The notes under the pieces: generated by a model
What the model saw: the letters and a program-made list of their open reading frames with translations, nothing else
Told to the model about the DNA's origin: nothing
Databases searched by the model: none
In this document: in pieces, positions 36,024 through 45,654 of the stretch
Position numbering within the stretch: the first letter of the stretch is position 1
Layout of the letters: every line of letters starts with the position of its first letter
Program-made: the position numbers and the translations under genes
Origin: Telopea speciosissima
Taxonomy: Eukaryota; Streptophyta; Magnoliopsida; Proteales; Proteaceae
Reading direction: 5' to 3'
DNA: 64,000 nt
Assembly: GCF_018873765.1 (NCBI RefSeq)
Contig: NC_057924.1
Span: 8,680,001-8,744,000 of the forward strand

Positions 36024-36466
36024 AGTATGATCAGATAAGTTTGGATTAACTAAAGCTTATCATCTTAATATATATTGATTTTCCTACTGTACATTCTACT
36101 ACCATCATAAGATTCACTTGGACCAAGAACCTAGAAGGCTGGAATGTATACTAGATACTAGCTAGAGACGCTTCAGGAGAGACAACTTACTCCGGTTAAA
36201 AGAGAAAAATGTGTTACATTAGAAATTAATATAACTTTTTAATGTCTGGCTTGATCGGAATGTCTATGTTGATCTAAATGCTGAAATAGAAACAGAGGTA
36301 AAATTATTACTTGAGAATTCATATAGCTCACTCCCTGTGTGAAGGATTCCTGATGAGCAATCTGTGAAATTTATTTACCAGGCAATAAATACACCACTGT
36401 AAGCATTTATACGTAAGCTGGACGACGAAGGATTAGAAACACAAACTTAAGTGGAGAATCCATTAC

Positions 36467-37001
36467 TTGTGCATTTGGACCAGGTTGAACTCCAACAACA
36501 TCCCTTTTATCACCACTCTTTGTAGATCCCTTGGTATCACCCTATCAGAACCATAAATAGACAACAAGATGAGTAAACCATTCCAAACAATGAAAAAAAA
36601 AAATACAATGAACAGATGTCGGAGGACAGCAGAAAAACGAAAAAGAGCAGAGCTACAACATAAAGGGGAGAAAAAATACCTCCATCTACCGCAACACGTC
36701 CATCCACAAAAATCAACCAAGGAAAAAAGAAAACATCAACGAGTTAAACTTTCCAAACTAGTCAAAGAGCACAAGATTGGAGATCGATGAAAAGAATAAG
36801 CAAACACAAGTGAACATAAAAAAGAAAATTCAACTAAACAAAAACCCCATAGAAGAAAGTTCACAAATTACCTCTCTGTTCCTATTCAGATACACCTTAA
36901 GGGGATCAATATAATCTTCGAAACCCAACGTCGCCATCGCCCAGAGCAGATCATCACCATTAATCGTCTTTCTTTTTTCTCGCTGACATTTATCGCTTGC
37001 C
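36467..37001 (-). pseudogene. NF-YB transcription factor fragment (two exons) captured in the outer CACTA element
   Basis: Two exons with correct splice signals. 37001-36872 reads [20 protein letters not shown], then [20 protein letters not shown]; it follows a TTTAG acceptor and ends at GAG|GTAATT. 36541-36467 reads GDTKGSTKSGDKRDVVGVQP then GPNAQ, ending CAA|GTAATG. This is the second half of the NF-YB histone-fold (alpha-2/alpha-3, NF-YC contact) plus the start of the C-terminal tail. The typical 'YREME' is changed to NRE. The N-terminal DNA-contact part (REQDRxLPIAN...) is missing, so no functional CBF-B/NF-YB can be made. The intron between the exons is 330 bp. The frame is open in both exons. 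Confidence 0.92.
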
Positions 37002-37600
37002 CTAAACCACCGACGGGAGAGAAAAATAGAAAGAGATCAAAGAGGAATAAGAACAGTAAGAGCTTACTACGTACCTCAGAGTAGGAGATGTTCCTCGAGC
37101 GGGAGGCCGAGAGCAACACCACCGTCGGCCTACAAGATGGTGGAGCTCCTGGCATGGTAGCCGGAGCAACACCAACCCTAGAATCGTCCCTTGATCCTCA
37201 ATCGGCTGTTTTAGCCCCAAATGGTCCACAACGGCTGCAGCGGGAGCGAGGTTGAAAGAGATTTGAGAGAAATCCGACAGAAAATGTGAAGATTAGAGAG
37301 GGACAGAGGGACGGTGATCAGTGCACAGGAAGTGAATAGTTTGGGTTGTCTGCTGAACCACAAATAGTCCAGAGCTTGCAGCGGAAGCAAGAGTGAAAGA
37401 GACTGTGAGAGATTGAGAGAGATTTGAAGGAGAATGAGAGAGATTGGGAGAGAAACGTGAGGAATTGGGATTTGAGGGAGAACCATCGTGATAGATTGAG
37501 AGAGAAACGTGAGGGATTGGGATTTGAGAATTTAGAGAGGGTATCTTAGCGTGCAGCAAGAGGCGGGAAATGAAGAGAGCTTGGAGTTTTTGTGCGAAAA
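37002..37600. other. Outer CACTA right internal region upstream of the NF-YB fragment
   Basis: GA-rich imperfect repeats (GAGAGAGATTTGAGAGA-like, 37230-37540), including two copies of an AGAGAAACGTGAGG(A/G)ATTGGG phrase. No reading frame is recognised; it may be the 5' leader of the captured gene or element-specific sequence. Confidence 0.5.
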
Positions 37601-38104
37601 AAAGACATTATATTCAGCGGCGATTATTAATAAACGTCGTGATATTGTACCCCATATAACGGCATTTTTTACTAAACGCCCGAAAATACATATGTAGGGG
37701 ATAAATATAGTATGATACTACGACATTTACAAATAAACGTTGCTGTATTGTTACATACCCCGGCAATTCAGAACAAACGCCCCCAAAGATTTATGATACT
37801 ACGGCGTTTATTTGTATTGTTACATACCCCGGCAATTCAAACGCCCCCAACGATTTATGATACTACGGCGTTTATAAATAAATGCCGTTGTATTGTTACA
37901 TACCCCGGCAGTTCAAACCAAACGCCTCCAAAGATGTATGTGTAGCGGCGATTACATATAAACGCCATGATTTCTACGTATTATACTTTATATACCGACG
38001 TTTGTTAGTAAACGCCGTCGAATATTCCTATATGACTGCGTTTATCGATAAATGCCGCTAATGTCCGTCTAAAAATGCCGCGACAGACCCTTTTTCTTGT
38101 AGTG
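37601..38104. repeat. Right subterminal array of the outer CACTA element
   Basis: Units such as TACGGCGTTTAT and AAACGCC. A block of about 80 bp containing GATTTATGATACTACGGCGTT followed by TGTTACATACCCCGGCA is repeated three times (37725-37925). Confidence 0.9.
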
Positions 38105-38107
38105 AAC

Positions 38108-38400
38108 TGATAAACTTTATTGATTTTCTACTGTTAACGATAAAAAATAAAAATCATGTAAGAATTAAACTAAGCAATCAACATGGCGAGAACCATTGAA
38201 CAAGAAAACACAACAATTAATCAAATATATGATAATGAGAAGATGCTCTTGCTCTCAAACCGGCCTTCTTAGTTGATCTTGTATTTTCTCTTTTCTATGA
38301 CGGCTAAGGTTAGCTACTAATGGGCATTGCTACAAATTTATAGACTAAGAGCAGAGACTACTTGTAATAGAGCACAACTAATGTCTCTCCCATAATAAGG
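38108..38400. repeat. Right flank of the CACTA insertion; paralogous to 60838-61110
   Basis: Continues the sequence interrupted at 19241. It matches 60838-61110 (shared CATGTAAGAATTAAACTAAG, ATGGGCATTG) and, more distantly, 45660-45920 and 6900-7190. Confidence 0.85.
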
Positions 38401-38915
38401 CCAATTGTTAATAGACTCACATATCATTAACTTATATTTTACGGCATTAACTGAAAAGTTCACTTCCTATATTGGGCTCGATCCAACCAAATCCACCAAT
38501 CAATACATTTCCACTAATCCAAGCCTATACAATGACTGTTTTAGCCCATTATCAAACATGATTTATCACCAACTTAAAAAAATAAAAGGTGTAAGAAATG
38601 GGCCAATCTTGATTCGAATCAGGTGAGTCAGCTGATCCGATTCCCCCAACCCTGTTTGAGACAAGACTTCAAGTTCATCCCAAAAACACCTCCAGAAAGA
38701 CAAATTTTGTTATACGCATAATTGTAATAACGACTTCATTATTATTTTGATGTCCGCATTTACAATTGACAACATAGGATTGAACTGTAAGTGTCGTGGA
38801 TAACAATGCAGGCATACGGAGGAGGGGGATTTGGTTAATCAGTTTCAATCGGATGGAGGTTTTTTGGAAGATAATCGAGTGAATGCCGGTTTGGGCACTG
38901 ATATAGTGGAGAAAT

Positions 38916-39200
38916 GCTCCGTTTGTTTAGGTGGGGTGGGAAAATGCTGATGTGGCACTTCAAAATCCCACCCTAATCTTGTTTGGTTAATTTGGAATGG
39001 TGAACTTACAAAAGCTCAATAGACATTATTAATTGTTTTGTCTGCTGATATGGTAGCTCAAAATTTCATCCCTTTTGGTTAATGTTCATAGAAAAAGTAA
39101 CTTCACCTCAACATTTTTACTCCAACAAAATCCCACCAACATGTGGGTCCCATCTTCCTGACAATCCCATCCCACCTTCTCCTCTAAAACAAACAGGGCC
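38916..39200. mobile_element. hAT-like MITE, about 285 bp
   Basis: Left end GCTCCGTTTGTTTAGGTGGG pairs with the right end, whose reverse complement begins GGCCCTGTTTGTTTTAG. The interior has matching inverted blocks (GTGGGGTGGG against CCCATCCCACC). It is absent from the paralogous segment near 61110. The target duplication was not determined. Confidence 0.65.
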
Positions 39201-39540
39201 TAAAAGAGAAAACACCAAAAGCCATTAAGGCTATCCCACCAAAGAAGAGATCCTAGTTGAAGGGACTAAAAACAAGCAACAACAAAGTGGGGAGGGACCA
39301 AACAGCAAATCAAAGAGGATACAACAAAATTGGGGAAGAGGGGAGAGGAGGAAACAAGGACTCAAGGAGCAAAGATAATACAACAAAATTATGGGGGTGA
39401 GGGGGGAGAGAGAAATAAGACGAAGATCCCATGAATAGGCAAAGATGTCTACTTCTATTAGCTATCTGGGCAAGCTACGCTGTTAATTAAGGAACATTTT
39501 ATTTCTAATTTCATGTCCAAGATCTGATTAAGGGGCAATT
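39201..39540. repeat. Duplicated spacer (paralogous to 61120-61465)
   Basis: Shared with 61120-61465 through long matches (for example GCAACAACAAAG, GGAAACAAGGACTCAAGGAG, CATGTCCAAGATCTGATTA). No gene. Confidence 0.85.
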
Positions 39541-39855
39541 GCTATCACTACCCTACACTGTTAATTAGCTATCTGGGCAAGCTACACTTCTTTTCTGAAA
39601 CTACCCTGCTTTTAAACTTTTACATCTCCTTCTACCCACATGTTTTTAAATACCCAGATTGTCCTTCCTTTTCACCTAGTAACCTGCTAATCTATTTAAT
39701 CTACCAGTCATCTTCTACAAAGCACCCACCCGCTTTTACTCTCTCCAGTTTTTTACTCCATTCGGTTATTTTTTTTTTTTGTTTATTCTTCAATCTTTCT
39801 ATTTAATTAATTTTTTATTCAAAATTTCATCTTCATCGTTCTTCTTCGAACAGAT

Positions 39856-40099
39856 CATGGTTCTAAGTATCGGTATCGTATCACCCGTAATGGGTGATAC
39901 ATACCGGCTTTGCTAGTCACCGATACCGATACCGATACCGTATCAGTAGCATGGTACGAACAAGGGGTAAAATGGTCAGATAACTCATTCCTTAAGGAGA
40001 TTCAGTGGTAATTTTGCTCGATACAGCCGAACCAGGCTGATACTGTATCGATTTTGCAGGTTACCAATACCTGTTCTGATACCGTGCACTAAAACCATG
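39856..40099. mobile_element. MITE-like element with CATGGTT termini, about 244 bp
   Basis: Begins CATGGTTCTAAGTATCGGTAT and ends in the reverse complement of CATGGTTTTAGTGCACGGTAT. The interior contains ACCGATACCGATACCGATAC repeats. Flanking octamers GAACAGAT and AAAGAGAT agree at 6 of 8 positions, a possible old target duplication. Confidence 0.7.
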
Positions 40100-40533
40100 A
40101 AAGAGATCGACTCTCTTTTTACAAATGGCAAAAAAACTAAACGCTAATCAGAATATTACTACATATTACATAAAGATCCATAATACAACCAATGCTACGA
40201 TCGTTAACCATGCGAACAGCATAGCACTGGACGAAACTGTTGTGACAAGTAGCCGTTGGGGAAATCTCTACAAATGGTGCAATGGGCAAGAAATTCAGTT
40301 TACAAACTCTGAGGCTAGAAGGATTTGTCTTTGGAACAGCTTCCTCAGCATACCAGGTTCAGTCCAAATGAATTACCCCCCCCCCCCCCCCGCGGCAACC
40401 TTATGAGAATATAACAATGAATGATATGATACTTACGACGTATTGTGTGGTAGTTTGAAGGAGCTGTGCATGAAGGGAATAAGGGAATCAGCATATGGGA
40501 CACTTTCACACAACGACCATGTTTGATCCAAGT
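40100..40533. other. Unassigned segment replacing exons 5-7 of TPS copy C
   Basis: A plus-strand frame at 40125-40406 ends in a run of about 15 C's (40378-40392). I recognise no family. The TPS-derived sequence starts abruptly at about 40530, so this marks a deletion or insertion junction. Confidence 0.45.
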
Positions 40534-40769
40534 GAAGAGAACAAGTTCGTCCAATGTCCCTCAAACGTCGAAAATATCATCTATCACGTAGACAAGTGAG
40601 ATGATTTTCGTCAACTCGATTCTAATTAAGCTTTGAGAACTTTGGATCTGGAAGGACCACCATGGCCCACATGTACCATTTTAGTGGTTGGTTTCTAGCG
40701 AACTTTAGCTCCTGTGATAGTCCCAATTCTCTCCACCATCTAATCATATGCCAAAAACTATGAAATTAC

Positions 40770-41078
40770 TATTACGGCCTTTTTTTTTTTTTTTTCATTG
40801 AATAGAAATATATTAAAGAAGGCAAAAACAAAAAAGTTGGTGATGATACAACAAAAACAAGAATAGATCATCTCCACATACAAGCGCAGGTGAACATACA
40901 TCTCAGAGCCAATCATATTTTAGATTTTATTTCTATAAAAACCCTTCCTCCCCTTGTAAATGGCAAAAATAGGATAGGTGGTTGAGTCTTACATATATGT
41001 TCACCCATTGGTACGTATAGAGAAACCGAACTCACAAAAACTAGGGGAGGTGAGAGAAAAAGGGGAGGACCCATGAAG
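40770..41078 (-). mobile_element. L1-type LINE 3' end in intron 3 of TPS copy C
   Basis: The minus strand ends TTAATATATTTCTATTCAATG followed by a run of A's (+ strand T run 40781-40795), the usual 3' end of plant L1 LINEs. The upstream limit is approximate. Confidence 0.6.
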
Positions 41079-41899
41079 TGGCAAGATGCATATATATTCC
41101 TCTGAGTGTCAAGGCAAATAACACAATTGTGAAGAATTTTATTTTTAATCAAGAAAGAAATTGGGTCCTAGATCTGTTTAATGGTATGAGAGGAGGATGT
41201 CCATCTTCTTTTATATTTTTTCTATCAGATATAGTAAATCACTGCACTGAAAACCAACTTTCCAAGAGTGTCACAAGAAGTTTTACTATTAAAATTATCA
41301 GATTCCACCTCCAACATTGTCAAAGTTAAGGATAACTATAGGCTTAGGCCAAAATTTTCTAAGAATATATACCATCATTCTAAAAAGATTAAAGAATAAA
41401 TGATCCACGTACAATTTCAACCAGTATTTTAACTTACTTAAAAGTCTGAAGAATTTCATTTCTAAAATCCATCTTCCAAAGTCGTTGTAAGGGACCCATC
41501 CATCCGTATGTGCCATGGAAACTTTGGAGATAGCGTTTGCTTTGGAATCTAGCCAAGCTCAAGTGATAGGGACTCTCAAAGGTATCCTTTACGGCTCTAG
41601 CTAAATGCGGTTGTAGGTTCATCAGGGAAGCATTAAGGTGCATGCGAGCATAGTCATTTGCTTCATCGAGAATCTCTTCTTCCTTGAATCCAAGGTGCGA
41701 AGCTTCATATAAGCTCATCATTCCTCTTATGTCTTTTCTTAGTTCTACTTTGAATTGTGTCCCTTCTTATCCTTGAAACTGCTAAACACATCTGTTCCAT
41801 GCACCACCAAATGGTTAATTAGAAAGAGAGAAAATATGATAGGAAAAAAAGGAGATAAAATAATTTTACGGACGAAACTTGACATCTTTGGTTTATTTG

Positions 41900-42171
41900 A
41901 ATAAGCTCACACCCTACTTGTTAGAGCATTGTTTAGGACAATACCGCCTTGTTCAGGATGAGCTTCTTGTGGGTTCTCAAATCAAATCAAGGTTCAGATT
42001 GGTTTATCCATAATTGTGTTTTTGTATTTCTTTTGTTTCCCTTTCTGATGGTGATGCCAAAGGTGGGGAATTTTTTTTTTCTGGGGTGTTTGTCTTTCTC
42101 GAAGCTCCTTGTATGCTTTGATTTTTTATTCCTCTTAATATACATGAATTTTTAGCAAAAAAAAAAAAAAA
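41900..42171 (+). mobile_element. L1-type LINE 3' end in intron 2 of TPS copy C
   Basis: The plus strand carries CTTTGATTTTTTATTCCTCT then TAATATACATGAATTTTTAGC and a run of 15 A's (42157-42171), typical of a plant L1 3' end. It is inserted just 3' of exon 2. The 5' limit is approximate. Confidence 0.65.
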
Positions 42172-42254
42172 GGGCAATACCCACCTATAGGAATGCAATA
42201 ACCAGCTTGCCTTAACAATCGGAAGTGGAGTGCAATGTCATGCAAATTGTGATC

Positions 42255-42344
42255 GACAAAAGGGAAAGTGCCCGAACTAAGGCTACTTCCATAAAGCTTG
42301 ACAAAAGGGAAAGTGCCCGAACTAAGGCTACTTCCATAAAGCTT
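42255..42344. repeat. 45-bp perfect tandem duplication inside exon 2 of TPS copy C
   Basis: Units 42255-42299 and 42300-42344 are identical. They add 15 codons (repeat of the [15 protein letters not shown] region) without shifting the frame. Confidence 0.95.
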
Positions 42345-42779
42345 GGCTAGGATTGCTTTGATTTCCTGTTCAAAGTGATAATCAATGCCTAGGCGTTGCA
42401 GTGTGTCAATCATGATCATACGCTCTAATGGATCTTGGAGTTCATTCAAAGTCCACTTAGCTTCCATACACTTCTCTACGTGCTTAATCCGAAGTCCATC
42501 CTACAAGAGATATATAAGTGAGTCAATACCAAAGGAAGTATTAGTTCAAATGAAAAGGGAGTGATGATTTGCAGTACTTGCCATATAGTCTTGGGAGGGT
42601 TGAGGGATTGGATGGCGGCTTCATTGTAATTGTAGGCAACAGACGTGTGAGGAGGAGCAGTAGTGATTGTGGAAGGGGATGAAATGTTAGCAGAGAAAGC
42701 CACATGAATGAACTCCACAATGAATTCCCACGTGAACTTCAAAGGATAACCCAAGAGGATGCGATAGGTCTCCCTGTAA

Positions 42780-42960
42780 TAAGAACTTAAAGTGGGGGGG
42801 TTTGAGCTTGTGAGAATTGGGTGCTCTTAGCCTTTATGGCAAGGGTTGGGGTAAGGCGGGAATGTCCCCCCCAATGTAGTTTCTTTCTATTCCTGAATTT
42901 TAATAAAAGTCTAGGGGCTGCCCCGGGTCCTAGAGAATATTCGGGTTAAAAAAAAGGGGG
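42780..42960 (+). mobile_element. Retroposon tail inserted in the leader/promoter of TPS copy C
   Basis: Sequence absent from the other copies between exon 1 and the TATA block. It ends TTAATAAAAGTCTAGGGGCT ... ATATTCGGGTT plus a short A run at about 42949-42956, like the 3' end of a non-LTR retroposon. Confidence 0.55.
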
Positions 42961-42996
42961 AGAGAGATGAGTCTCCAGGAGTAAGGGAGGGGCTTA

Positions 42997-43003
42997 ATTT
43001 ATA
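42997..43003 (-). promoter_or_regulatory. TATA box of TPS copy C (relic)
   Basis: Same TATAAATTAAGCCCC block as in the other copies, but now about 295 bp from the former ATG because of the insertion at 42780-42960. Confidence 0.6.
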
Positions 43004-43036
43004 ATGTAGTATTGTAGTAGTATTATCACATCTGTC

Positions 43037-43468
43037 TAAGGCTGTCAAAACCTAAACTGAACCGGTAAAATTGGCTCGGCCCAACCCGATCGAGCCTGAT
43101 CCAAACCGTATCGATCCCTTAACGATTCGGCTTCGGGTTTTGGGTTTGAACACAATTCTTTTTCTACTCAGTTCCGGCTAAACCGACGGGCCACCGATTG
43201 TCCTACCCGATAGGACCGAACTCAAACCGAACACTAAAACCAACCCCCAAACCCTAAAAACTCTACTTAATTCCTATCTAAAACCAGCCTATACCCAGGT
43301 TTCAAATCGAATCAAACCAAATTAAAACCGATATCACAAACCGAACTGAACCCGAGTCCAATCCGAATCGAAACCGAAAAGTCTTTATTGGTTTGGTTTT
43401 GATTTCCCTTAAACTCATCGAAATCGCAAAAACCCGAACCAAACCGAATCGGCCTATTGACACCCTTA
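43037..43468. mobile_element. hAT-type MITE, about 430 bp, upstream of TPS copy C
   Basis: Termini TAAGGCTGTCAAAACC and (reverse complement of the right end) TAAGGGTGTCAATAGG. Flanking octamers CATCTGTC (43029-43036) and CATCTTCC (43469-43476) match at 6 of 8. The interior is rich in AACCGAA/TTCGGTT motifs. The upstream regions of copies B and F lack it. Confidence 0.75.
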
Positions 43469-43476
43469 CATCTTCC

Positions 43477-44928
43477 CATGAAAAATTAGTTTCTCATGGG
43501 CAGATTATTCTCAGGTCAATCGTCAAATCTCCTCAAGTTTGTCTAAGGGGAAGAAAAATTTTCGTAGGTAAGGTTGTAGAATTGCAGAATTGATAAGGAT
43601 AACCTACCCTAAAGTAAGCAAGGAAAGAGAGAGCTAAAAAATGCTATGTAAAACACGATTACAACGTGTAGCATGCATGCGTGAACAGGATATAAGGATT
43701 TTCCCATAATCTAAATCAGACAGCTCGGGTTGATCGACGTGTATAGGATCTGAGAATGGATCCCAAACGTACAGTAAAGATCAAAGCCGTAATGGATCTG
43801 TGCACTGGACGACATGTACGTTGCTAACAAACGAACTAATCTCGACTTTTCAGTTCTCTGACTATTGGGGAGACTATGGCTATCCGTTATCCCTGTGGCT
43901 CGGTAGTGCGGCAGTACTAGTGTGGATGTCCGACACGTAGCAGTTCGGATATCCAACAGTCTGAGCTCACCATAGTCAATGAGCTTGAACCGTTGTAAGT
44001 CTGAACTGCCCATGTCACAACATCCATAGTAGCACTGCGGTATTGCCGAGCTATAGGAAATTAGAGAGGATAATTTTCCCTACGTCACATCATTTCTTAT
44101 TTTTTTGTGATGGATCACACCATTTCTAGGTCATCCCTATTGTTTCCATTCCTTTATTATCATTCGGGTCTCCTAGAGTCCTAGGTCACACCTTTTTGAT
44201 TGCTTGAACAGATTTGAAAGAATCCAACAACAAAGAACTTATTTCACTCCACGACAACTCCTCCAATACGCTCCTCCGCCCCCCTCCCTTTTCAGTTCCC
44301 GTCTCCTCTATTGTTGATGATACATACGGCAGTTTTCTGTTTTGTCCTTCCAGGAAACAATTTGGCTACAATCCATGTTCCTACAGCCCCCAACCCTAGG
44401 CGCGAACTTGAAATAATGAATAATCCCTTTCGTTAGAGTGTCATTTTATTCATACCCTAGAAATCAGGGAAGGCGTGCACTACCGATAATTTGGAAAATA
44501 GTATGATCCAATTTCACTTCTTGGCTTCAACATTTATGTTTTTTCAATAACTCGATTAGGGGTGTAAAAATTGGAATTGAACCGAGTAAATCAATTCGAA
44601 CTGAAATGACTTGGACCAATCGAATCGATGTATTAATGAACATGTTTTAAATTGGGGTATTACAATCTTGAAAACAAACCGAAAATCAAAAGAATCCGAT
44701 ACCAAAACCGAAATAAGCTAAAAAACCGCACCAAAACCAAAACCAAATCGATCTACCCCTATAAGAAACAGATAACAACCTGAAACCATTAAAAACTTTG
44801 ATTTTTTCATAGTTTTGTATAAATATGTAAATAAAACCGAGTCCATTTAATTAACTTGGGAATCTTCCTACAAGAGATAAACTTTCATTATTTTCTACAA
44901 CTTTACTTACTAAAAGAGAAAAATAAGA
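43477..44928. other. Spacer upstream of copy C; no gene
   Basis: Contains an inverted repeat around 43845-43990 (AGTTCTCTGACTATTGGGGAG and its complement-like arm CAGTCTGAGCTCACCATAGTC), a second AACCGAA-rich degenerate repeat (44560-44770), and from 44855 a third version of the CACTA target sequence (CTTGGGAATCTTCCTACAAG). No credible coding frame. Confidence 0.55.
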
Positions 44929-44937
44929 ATGACAAAA

Positions 44938-45645
44938 CCCTGGCCGTATGGCTGGCTGCTGCCCCCCTTCTCCTTTCTCCTTCTCTCTTCCTCTCTTTCT
45001 TCTTCTTCTTCTTCCTCCCTCCCCCTTTCTCCACTTTTTCTTCTTATGTTTGGTACTATCTGCGCTGGTTGAAGCCTTTCGAACTGTAGTCACTGGTTGC
45101 TCGTTCTGTAGGATCACCACCTGGCAGGTCATCTCTTCTGCTAGGCCTGTCGTTCCCTTGGTTGCCGACCCTTCTTGGTTGACACCCCATCGAATCCCAG
45201 GCTCAATTTGGCAGCACCTACTCAGTAGCCGCTTCACTAGGCAAGCTTCTCCATCAACTGCTCGTTCGGTTCGGCTTCTCCTTCGTTCATCAGCACCTCT
45301 ACCATTGTTGTCTGCATCACCGGTGCTTGCAACCTACCACCGCTTGGTCGCCTGCCTGGTTCCCTGACTTCATCTTGGCGGCTAGGAAGTTATAGTTTTG
45401 AGATTTGATATCTAGGGTTTTGGGGGACCCTACCTGGAATTGTCTTTGTTGCCCTTCTTCTTTCATATGGGCTTCATTGCTATTGTTTTAAGCCCATGTG
45501 GGCTTGTGTTGCATTGGACATGCCCATGTGGGCTTTTGTCTCCTTGTTTCGTGATGACCTTATGGGCTTGTGTTGTGGTCCTTAATGGACTTTTATTTTC
45601 CTTTGGGGCTTTAATACATTTTATAATCACCAAAAAAAAAAAAAA
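44938..45645 (+). mobile_element. Poly(A) non-LTR retroposon, 708 bp, with target duplication
   Basis: Flanked by ATGACAAAA (44929-44937 and 45646-45654) and ending in about 14 A's. The 5' part is CT-rich, with short tandem TTC runs. The 3' part (from about 45335) is shared with the truncated copy at 6618-6895. It has no transposase or RT frame. A short, 5'-truncated LINE or a SINE-like element. Confidence 0.82.
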
Positions 45646-45654
45646 ATGACAAAA

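Larger units (their letters stand above)
19242..38104. mobile_element. Outer CACTA (En/Spm) transposon, 18.9 kb including a nested element
   Basis: The ends are CACTACAAGAAAAGGCG at the left and the reverse complement of CACTACAAGAAAAAGGG at the right, flanked by an AAC target duplication (19239-19241 and 38105-38107). Without the inner insertion it is about 8.26 kb. Both ends carry arrays of short inverted motifs of the type GCGGCGTTT/AAACGCCG, typical of transposase-binding subterminal regions. I see no TnpD/Tnp2 transposase in its own sequence. It carries two NF-YB exons near the right end, so it is a gene-capturing non-autonomous element. An uninterrupted copy of the target is present near 60830. 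Confidence 0.95.
40534..42702 (-). pseudogene. Terpene synthase copy C (TPS-g), exons 1-4 only, multiply broken
   Basis: Exon 1 (about 42702-42582) has its ATG changed to GTG (HVAFSANISS), a gap after ITT, and an out-of-frame deletion before the splice site. Exon 2 (42500-42185, 316 bp) carries a perfect in-frame 45-bp tandem duplication. Exon 3 (about 41787-41440) has a 2-bp insertion near its start and a shortened end (MDFRNEILQTFK). Exon 4 (about 40735-40534) has a 4-bp insertion at SKLN followed at once by a stop, before the metal motif. Exons 5-7 are absent. Introns 2 and 3 are enlarged by LINE insertions. Exon order and the residues [20 protein letters not shown] identify the family; the gene is dead. 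Confidence 0.92.

Noticed and set aside
36569-36790. Lys/Arg-rich plus-strand frame as a small nuclear protein
   Set aside because: It is the reverse strand of the NF-YB intron and has A-rich low complexity.
40125-40406. 93-residue plus-strand frame as a gene
   Set aside because: Ends in a poly-C tract that makes a proline run; no known motif.
44851-45367. Two overlapping long frames (128 and 139 residues) as genes
   Set aside because: Both lie in the CT-rich 5' half of the poly(A) retroposon and have low-complexity Arg/Lys/Gly or Ser/Leu content.
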